Assembly (NCBI GenBank): GCA_963819735.1
Contig: CAWFXC010000001.1
Location: 868,001 to 932,000 of the forward strand
Length of the DNA: 64,000 bases
Direction: 5' to 3'
From: CAWFXC01 sp963819735
GTDB taxonomy: Bacteria > Actinomycetota > Acidimicrobiia > IMCC26256 > DASPTH01
The position numbers were made by a program, and so were the translations under genes. The number at the start of each line of letters is the position of its first letter. Within the stretch, counting starts at the first letter, position 1. Below the pieces are notes generated by a model, which worked only from the letters and a program-made list of their open reading frames with translations, made no database searches and had not been told where the DNA came from. Positions 60,088 to 64,000 of this stretch are shown piece after piece.

Positions 60088-61164
60088 TCAGCCTCGGCGT
60101 AGCTGGGCCGTTCCCGAGATGGGAGGCAGGTCGAGCGGGCTGAGCGGGCCCGGCGGGGCCGCGCACACCGCGGGGATCGCGTTGACCAGCCGATTGGCGG
60201 CGGTGGCGTTCCCCCCGGCCGCGGCGCCCGACTCGGTGGGTTCGTTGCCGTGGACGGTGACGGTCAGGTTCGGGTGCCCGCTGACCACGACCCGGTGTTC
60301 ACCGCCAGGCGACGCCGGTCGCGGCCAGTCGGGCGCGCAGTCGTCGTCGATGCGCGTGACGTGCTCGACCACGAGCAGCGGGTGGCCGTCGACGATCCCC
60401 CGCACCTCGAAGCGGAACGCGCCCATGGTGCCGCGTTCGAACGTGCCCATCCCCGCGACCTCGACCGTGCGTTCGAGCGGGCGTCGCTCCACCTGGATCT
60501 CGACGTCGTCGAGGGTGACCTCGAGCAGGTCGGCCAGCACCCGCAGCACCGGCGCCCACACCATGTCGAGCGAGAAGTCGAGCAGCATCAGCGGCATCGT
60601 GTCCATCGGGCCGCCGAATCCGATCACCTCGCGCACCACCTCCGGCGCGTCGTAGAGCGCGTAGTTGAACAGCTCCTGGGCGCGAATCTCGGTGATGCCG
60701 GCACCCACACCGCTCAGCAGTGCGGGCAGGATGTCGAGCGCCCAGCCGGGATCGATGCCCGACACGAACACCGACGATTCCCCGGCCGCGCACGCCGGCT
60801 CGACGACGTCGAGCACCTCGCGCGGCGCGCTCGCCGGGTGCAGGAGCGGGTAGAACGACGTCGACACCACGTTGCGGCCCGACTGGAGGCACCCCAGCAG
60901 GTCGGCGAACGCCTCGGCCGGTCGGGTGTCGGAGGTGGCCGCGTAGACGACGGCATCCACGCCGTCGGCCCGCGCCACCGCGGTGTCGTCGGTGGCCGCG
61001 ATCCCCAGGAGTTCGATCCCGGCCAACTCACCGGCGTCGACCCCGATCTTCGCCGGATTGGCCACCACCACGCCGACCAGCTCGAGATCCCGGTGCGCAG
61101 CCACCGCGCGGATGGCCGGTCGGCCGACGTTGCCCGTTCCCCACACCACGACGCGTCGAGTCAT
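60088..61164 (-). CDS. Dihydrodipicolinate-reductase-like NAD(P) oxidoreductase
   Basis: A 358-residue Rossmann-fold protein with MTRRVVVWGTGNVGRPAIRA at the start (G-x-G-x-x-G), then ELVGVVVANPAKIGVDAGEL and VDAVVYAATSDTRPAEAFAD. The C-terminal half matches the pattern seen in actinobacterial dihydrodipicolinate reductase / 2,4-diaminopentanoate dehydrogenase-like proteins (ALYDAPEVVREVIGFGGPMD). These use NAD(P) to act on amino or related acids, with unknown substrates in most cases. ATG 61164 begins at the first strand. It lies 9 bp after the RsbW-like gene stop on the same strand, so it may be on the cassette transcript. Confidence 0.82.
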   Translation of the reverse strand: MTRRVVVWGTGNVGRPAIRAVAAHRDLELVGVVVANPAKIGVDAGELAGIELLGIAATDDTAVARADGVDAVVYAATSDTRPAEAFADLLGCLQSGRNVVSTSFYPLLHPASAPREVLDVVEPACAAGESSVFVSGIDPGWALDILPALLSGVGAGITEIRAQELFNYALYDAPEVVREVIGFGGPMDTMPLMLLDFSLDMVWAPVLRVLADLLEVTLDDVEIQVERRPLERTVEVAGMGTFERGTMGAFRFEVRGIVDGHPLLVVEHVTRIDDDCAPDWPRPASPGGEHRVVVSGHPNLTVTVHGNEPTESGAAAGGNATAANRLVNAIPAVCAAPPGPLSPLDLPPISGTAQLRRG

Positions 61165-61173
61165 GCGGCGACG

Positions 61174-61572
61174 TTATCGGGACGCCGACTCCTCCCGCGG
61201 CGCGGCGTGGTCGCGCAGCGCGAACCAGGTGACCTTGCAGCCGATCAGGGGTTCGCTCCCCCAGCCGTCGGCTTCGGCGGCGACGATCTGCAGGCCGCGG
61301 CCTCGCTCGTCGGGTTGTGCGACCAGCCGCGCCGGGGTCGGATTCCGGTCGTAGACCTCGATGCGGACCATGCCGTCGCGTCGCGCCGCCCGCAATCCGA
61401 TGTCGCCGGGCGCGTGCAGCAACGAGTTGGTGACGACCTCACTGGTCAGCAAAACGGCGATCTCGACCAGGTCGTGCAGCCCGCACCCTTCGAGGAACGA
61501 GCGGACCAGGCGGCGCGCCGCGCCGGGGGTCGTCTCGTCGGCCCGCCACGTCGCCAGCAACTCGTCCGACAT
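61174..61572 (-). CDS. RsbW-like anti-sigma factor / histidine-kinase-type ATPase
   Basis: A 132-residue GHKL ATPase domain with N-box LTSEVVTNSLLHAPGD (E-x3-N) near residue 42 and G-box PDERGRGLQIVAAEADGWG near 88. Such proteins phosphorylate a STAS anti-anti-sigma protein or bind a sigma factor. ATG 61572 is chosen; the TTG at 61587 is a weaker option. It is last in the four-gene cassette (RsbW-like, STAS, SpoIIE-type phosphatase, RsbW-like), after a 148-bp gap. No matching sigma factor gene is adjacent. Confidence 0.85.
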   Translation of the reverse strand: MSDELLATWRADETTPGAARRLVRSFLEGCGLHDLVEIAVLLTSEVVTNSLLHAPGDIGLRAARRDGMVRIEVYDRNPTPARLVAQPDERGRGLQIVAAEADGWGSEPLIGCKVTWFALRDHAAPREESASR

Positions 61573-61720
61573 CGCTTCGTCCGACAACTGGGCCTCCGGG
61601 GTCCGCGCGGATCGTGCGTCGCGCCATGACCCGGCATCTCTCCGGATCTCGTCCCGGTGTTACCCGGATGGAACGACGGTGAACCGGGCGCCCGCAAACC
61701 GACCGCCCGTGAACCGAGTG

Positions 61721-62611
61721 CTACGCGCTGATCGGCCGGACCACCAGCACGCAGACATCGTCGTCGGGCGTCGTCCCGCGGAGCAGCTGCTCGATCAGCA
61801 GGTTGCCCAGCCGTTGGACGCTCTCCCCGCCGTGCCTCTCCGCCAACGCGCGCAGGCGATTCAGCCCGAGATCGATCGGTTCGTCCCGTCGTTCGACCAG
61901 TCCGTCGGTGTAGAGGATCAGCGACGACGACGGCGGAAGCAGGTGGGTGTGCACGCGGTACTGCGCGCCGGGGAACGGGAGCGGCGGCCCGGGCCGGTCG
62001 GGCAGGAATCCGGTGTCACCACCCGCGTGCGAGACCAGCGGCGGCGGATGGCCGGCGCTCGCCCACGTGAGGATGTGGGTGCTCGACGACAGAGAGCCGA
62101 CCACACACGTGGCCGACAGTCCCGCGTTGGTCTGCACCAGCATCGTGCCGACGGTCTCGAGAATGCGGCCGGGGTCGAGACCGACGAACGCGCAGCCGCG
62201 GATCGCGTTCCTCACCTGGGCCATGGCCGCGGCGGCGCCGATCCCGTGGCCCGCGATGTCACCGACCACCAGGATCAGGCGATCGTCGTCGACCGTGAAC
62301 GCGTCGAACCAGTCGCCGCCCACCGTGGTGAACCGCCCGGCCGGCAGATAGCGGGCGGCGATCTCGACCGACGGCACGGCGGGCGGGTCGGGCCGCATCG
62401 CGTCCTGCAACATGGTGACGATCGCGTGCTCGCGTACCAACTCCTGGTTGGCGTCGCGCAGCGCGACGGCCTGCGCGTTGCTCCGATCCGAGAGCGATCG
62501 GGCGACCTCCCACCAGAGTTGGGCCGGCGCGGTGGCGAGCGCGACGAACACGTCGACCACGCCGATCACTTGAGATACCGCCGACCCGATGAACTTCCGG
62601 GGACCGCGCAT
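61721..62611 (-). CDS. SpoIIE-type PP2C serine phosphatase
   Basis: A 296-residue phosphatase with a short N-terminal region containing one weakly hydrophobic segment (VIGVVDVFVALATAPAQLWW) and a linker helix. The PP2C domain shows the metal motif VGGDWFDAF near 96, VVGDIAGHGIGAAAAMAQ near 113, ASAGHPPPL near 184 and TPDDDVCVLVV near the end. It should dephosphorylate the STAS protein and so free a regulator. ATG 62611 starts 6 bp after the stop of the STAS gene. There is no PAS or GAF sensor domain. It is the third gene of the cassette. Confidence 0.88.
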   Translation of the reverse strand: MRGPRKFIGSAVSQVIGVVDVFVALATAPAQLWWEVARSLSDRSNAQAVALRDANQELVREHAIVTMLQDAMRPDPPAVPSVEIAARYLPAGRFTTVGGDWFDAFTVDDDRLILVVGDIAGHGIGAAAAMAQVRNAIRGCAFVGLDPGRILETVGTMLVQTNAGLSATCVVGSLSSSTHILTWASAGHPPPLVSHAGGDTGFLPDRPGPPLPFPGAQYRVHTHLLPPSSSLILYTDGLVERRDEPIDLGLNRLRALAERHGGESVQRLGNLLIEQLLRGTTPDDDVCVLVVRPISA

Positions 62612-62617
62612 CAACCG

Positions 62618-63469
62618 CTATTCGGGCGCGGTGATGAGATCGAGCACGTCGGACAAGCCGGCGATCTCGAACAGACGCTGCAATCGGCTCGGCACCAGCA
62701 GGTGCAGCGCGCCGCCGTCTTCGGTGAAGCGGACGTGCGCCGACACGAGAACGCTGATGCCGACCGAGTCGACGAAGCCGATCGCCCCGAGATCGACGGT
62801 GACGTCGCGGACGCCGTCGGCCCGCAGTTGCTGCAACCCCTCGCGCAGGGTTCCTGCGGTGCCGAGGTCGAGCGGTCCGGTGACGACGAGTCGTACGCCG
62901 CCGGGGACGGCGACGATCGACCAACCCTCGGGCAACGGCAATCCCGGGTGCGCGGCGTCGGCCGGGTCGACGACCGGGTCGGTGGGGGCCGCGCGATCGC
63001 GGTCGAACTCCGACCACGCCGTCGGCGCCGCCCCGCCGAGCTGGCCGATGATCTCTCCGAACAGCCAACGCCGGAACGCCGCCAGGTCGGGCGGCGTCGC
63101 CACCGTGAGCAGGTGATCACCGGCGCGGCAGAACTCGTCGGCCTCCTCCATGAGCTCGCGCAAGCGGCTGATGGCCTCGGCCGCACCGAGCGCGCCGGCC
63201 ACGATCGGTATCACGACGTCGGCGCGATCCTGGCCGCTGCCCGCGAGCTCGCCCAGCATGTCCATGGCGGGTCCGAACCCCACGTAGTCGGTGTGCATCT
63301 CCTCGAGCAGCGCGGCAAGGCGATGCGGAATGGATCCGACGTCGGGGTGGCTCACCCGGATCACGTCGAGCTCGCGCTGCAGCGCCGCGTGGTGCTCGGC
63401 CGCGCGCTGGTACACCGCGAGCGGAAAATCGACCAGGCGGAGCTCCTGCGGCTCGTTGGTCGCGGTCAT
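62618..63469 (-). CDS. STAS-domain anti-anti-sigma protein with an N-terminal helical sensor-like domain
   Basis: A 283-residue protein with an N-terminal ~190-residue helical domain (AAEHHAALQRELDVIRVSHP, LMEEADEFCRAGDHLLTVAT), unassigned but found with STAS in actinobacteria. Its C-terminal STAS domain has the phosphorylation site in LGAIGFVDSVGISVLVSAH near 233 (Ser after FVD). ATG 63469 overlaps the stop of the RsbW-like gene (ATGA), and the phosphatase gene follows at 6 bp. It would be the switch protein phosphorylated by the kinases and dephosphorylated by the SpoIIE-type phosphatase. Confidence 0.85.
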   Translation of the reverse strand: MTATNEPQELRLVDFPLAVYQRAAEHHAALQRELDVIRVSHPDVGSIPHRLAALLEEMHTDYVGFGPAMDMLGELAGSGQDRADVVIPIVAGALGAAEAISRLRELMEEADEFCRAGDHLLTVATPPDLAAFRRWLFGEIIGQLGGAAPTAWSEFDRDRAAPTDPVVDPADAAHPGLPLPEGWSIVAVPGGVRLVVTGPLDLGTAGTLREGLQQLRADGVRDVTVDLGAIGFVDSVGISVLVSAHVRFTEDGGALHLLVPSRLQRLFEIAGLSDVLDLITAPE

Positions 63470-63843
63470 CGGCCGTCGCTCATGGGGAGATCGATCTCGA
63501 ACCACACGATCTTGCCGGCGCCGGTGGGCTCGGCACCCCACCGATCGGCGAATCCTTCGACGATCGCCAGGCCGCGGCCGGTGACCGCGTCGCTGGCGTA
63601 GAACTTCCGGTACGGCAGGGTGGGGTCGGCATCGCCGACCTCCACCCGCACGCGGTCGTGACGCGCGTCGATCCGCACCGAGAACGCGGTGCGGGCATGG
63701 AGAATCGCGTTCGACGCCAACTCCGAGACCAGCAGCGCGACGCAGTCGGAGATGCCGGGATCGTCGGCCACCGCCGTGACCGCGAACACGCGCGCCGCGC
63801 CCGCAGATCCCCCTTCGGGGAGAAATCGGCGTTCCGTCTCCAC
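63466..63843 (-). CDS. RsbW-like anti-sigma factor / ATPase
   Basis: A 125-residue GHKL ATPase domain from GTG 63843 (VETERRFLPEGGSAGAARVF), N-box LLVSELASNAILHAR near residue 41 and G-box AVTGRGLAIVEGFADRWG near 88. An upstream start in the same frame (GTG 63924) would add 27 residues of unlikely sequence. The stop overlaps the ATG of the STAS gene by 4 bp, the usual coupling of kinase and antagonist. To the right of 63925 the last 75 bp show no gene. Confidence 0.82.
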   Translation of the reverse strand: METERRFLPEGGSAGAARVFAVTAVADDPGISDCVALLVSELASNAILHARTAFSVRIDARHDRVRVEVGDADPTLPYRKFYASDAVTGRGLAIVEGFADRWGAEPTGAGKIVWFEIDLPMSDGR

Positions 63844-64000
63844 CAATCCGTGCTCCGCCCGGTGCTCGCCCAGTCCGCCGGCCCACGTTAACCGCGCTAC
63901 CTCTCTGCTCGGGCCCGGCACCACACCGGCCGTCCTGGCGCGTCATCAACCGACGGGTTACGTTCCTGACGTTCGCGCGGATGCGACCACGATCGCGGGG

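Noticed and set aside
1..64000. CRISPR arrays, tRNA or rRNA genes, insertion sequences, prophage
   Set aside because: No regularly spaced repeats, no cloverleaf or rRNA-like sequence, and no transposase, integrase or phage proteins were recognised.
63925..64000. Sigma-B- or ECF-like promoter at the right edge (GGAAC...GTAACCCG)
   Set aside because: The spacing to a second box fits no class well, and the gene start it would serve is uncertain.

Overview
The window is high-GC bacterial DNA with dense, often overlapping genes (many ATGA/GTGA/TTGA stop-start overlaps). Its content points to Actinomycetota, most likely an uncultured Acidimicrobiia-type lineage. The signs are F420-type luciferase-like oxidoreductases, an ECF42-type sigma factor paired with a DGPF/YCII protein, GAF-ANTAR regulators, RsbW/SpoIIE/STAS partner-switching proteins, DUF6325, and several likely leaderless promoters. 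This taxonomy is inferred from gene content only. No tRNA, rRNA, CRISPR array, insertion sequence or prophage is visible.

Region 1 (1-31.7 kb) is a large catabolic island for an unidentified organic acid or CoA-activated substrate. It holds an acyl-CoA synthetase, type III (CaiB/BaiF) CoA transferases, an acyl-CoA dehydrogenase, an enoyl-CoA hydratase, four short-chain dehydrogenases, two amidohydrolase-2 proteins, two stand-alone molybdopterin oxidoreductases, a TPP enzyme, a TauD dioxygenase, an Ldh-family dehydrogenase and two SnoaL-like proteins. A branched-chain-amino-acid-type ABC transporter has LivH, LivM and LivF fused in one polypeptide, with its binding protein upstream. Six copies of a 15-bp palindrome-like element (YGNATA-N3-TATNCR) lie in the promoter regions of the transcription units of this island, and I found none in the other half. 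This suggests one regulon. A separate ABC-2 exporter (10.9-12.7 kb) is inserted in the island and is preceded by a 22-codon leader ORF.

Region 2 (31.7-46 kb) is more general: a HAD hydrolase, an acyl-lipid desaturase, two GAF-ANTAR regulators, an ACT protein, an enoyl-CoA hydratase, a frameshifted D-aminoacylase-like amidohydrolase, a DUF6325/SnoaL/SHOCT trio, a potassium channel, cytochrome bd oxidase (cydAB) preceded by a 40-codon one-helix ORF that could be a new third subunit, a DUF2252 protein and an aquaporin.

Region 3 (46-64 kb) carries an MFS exporter, a PAP2-like/kinase-like/flippase fusion, a formylglycine-generating enzyme, a damaged head-to-head pair (GAF regulator and hemerythrin, both lacking 5' halves), a secreted SurE, an F420 oxidoreductase, an AhpD-like protein, a membrane-anchored PLC-like phosphodiesterase, the ECF42 sigma/DGPF pair, a coiled-coil protein, a dihydrodipicolinate-reductase-like dehydrogenase, and a four-gene partner-switching cassette at the right edge.

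At least ten genes contain single frameshifts, and six of these shifts plus a deletion fall between 47.3 and 52.5 kb. Most sit in GC-rich runs or short repeats, so assembly or read error is as likely as real decay. Broken genes are listed with the coordinates of their pieces.
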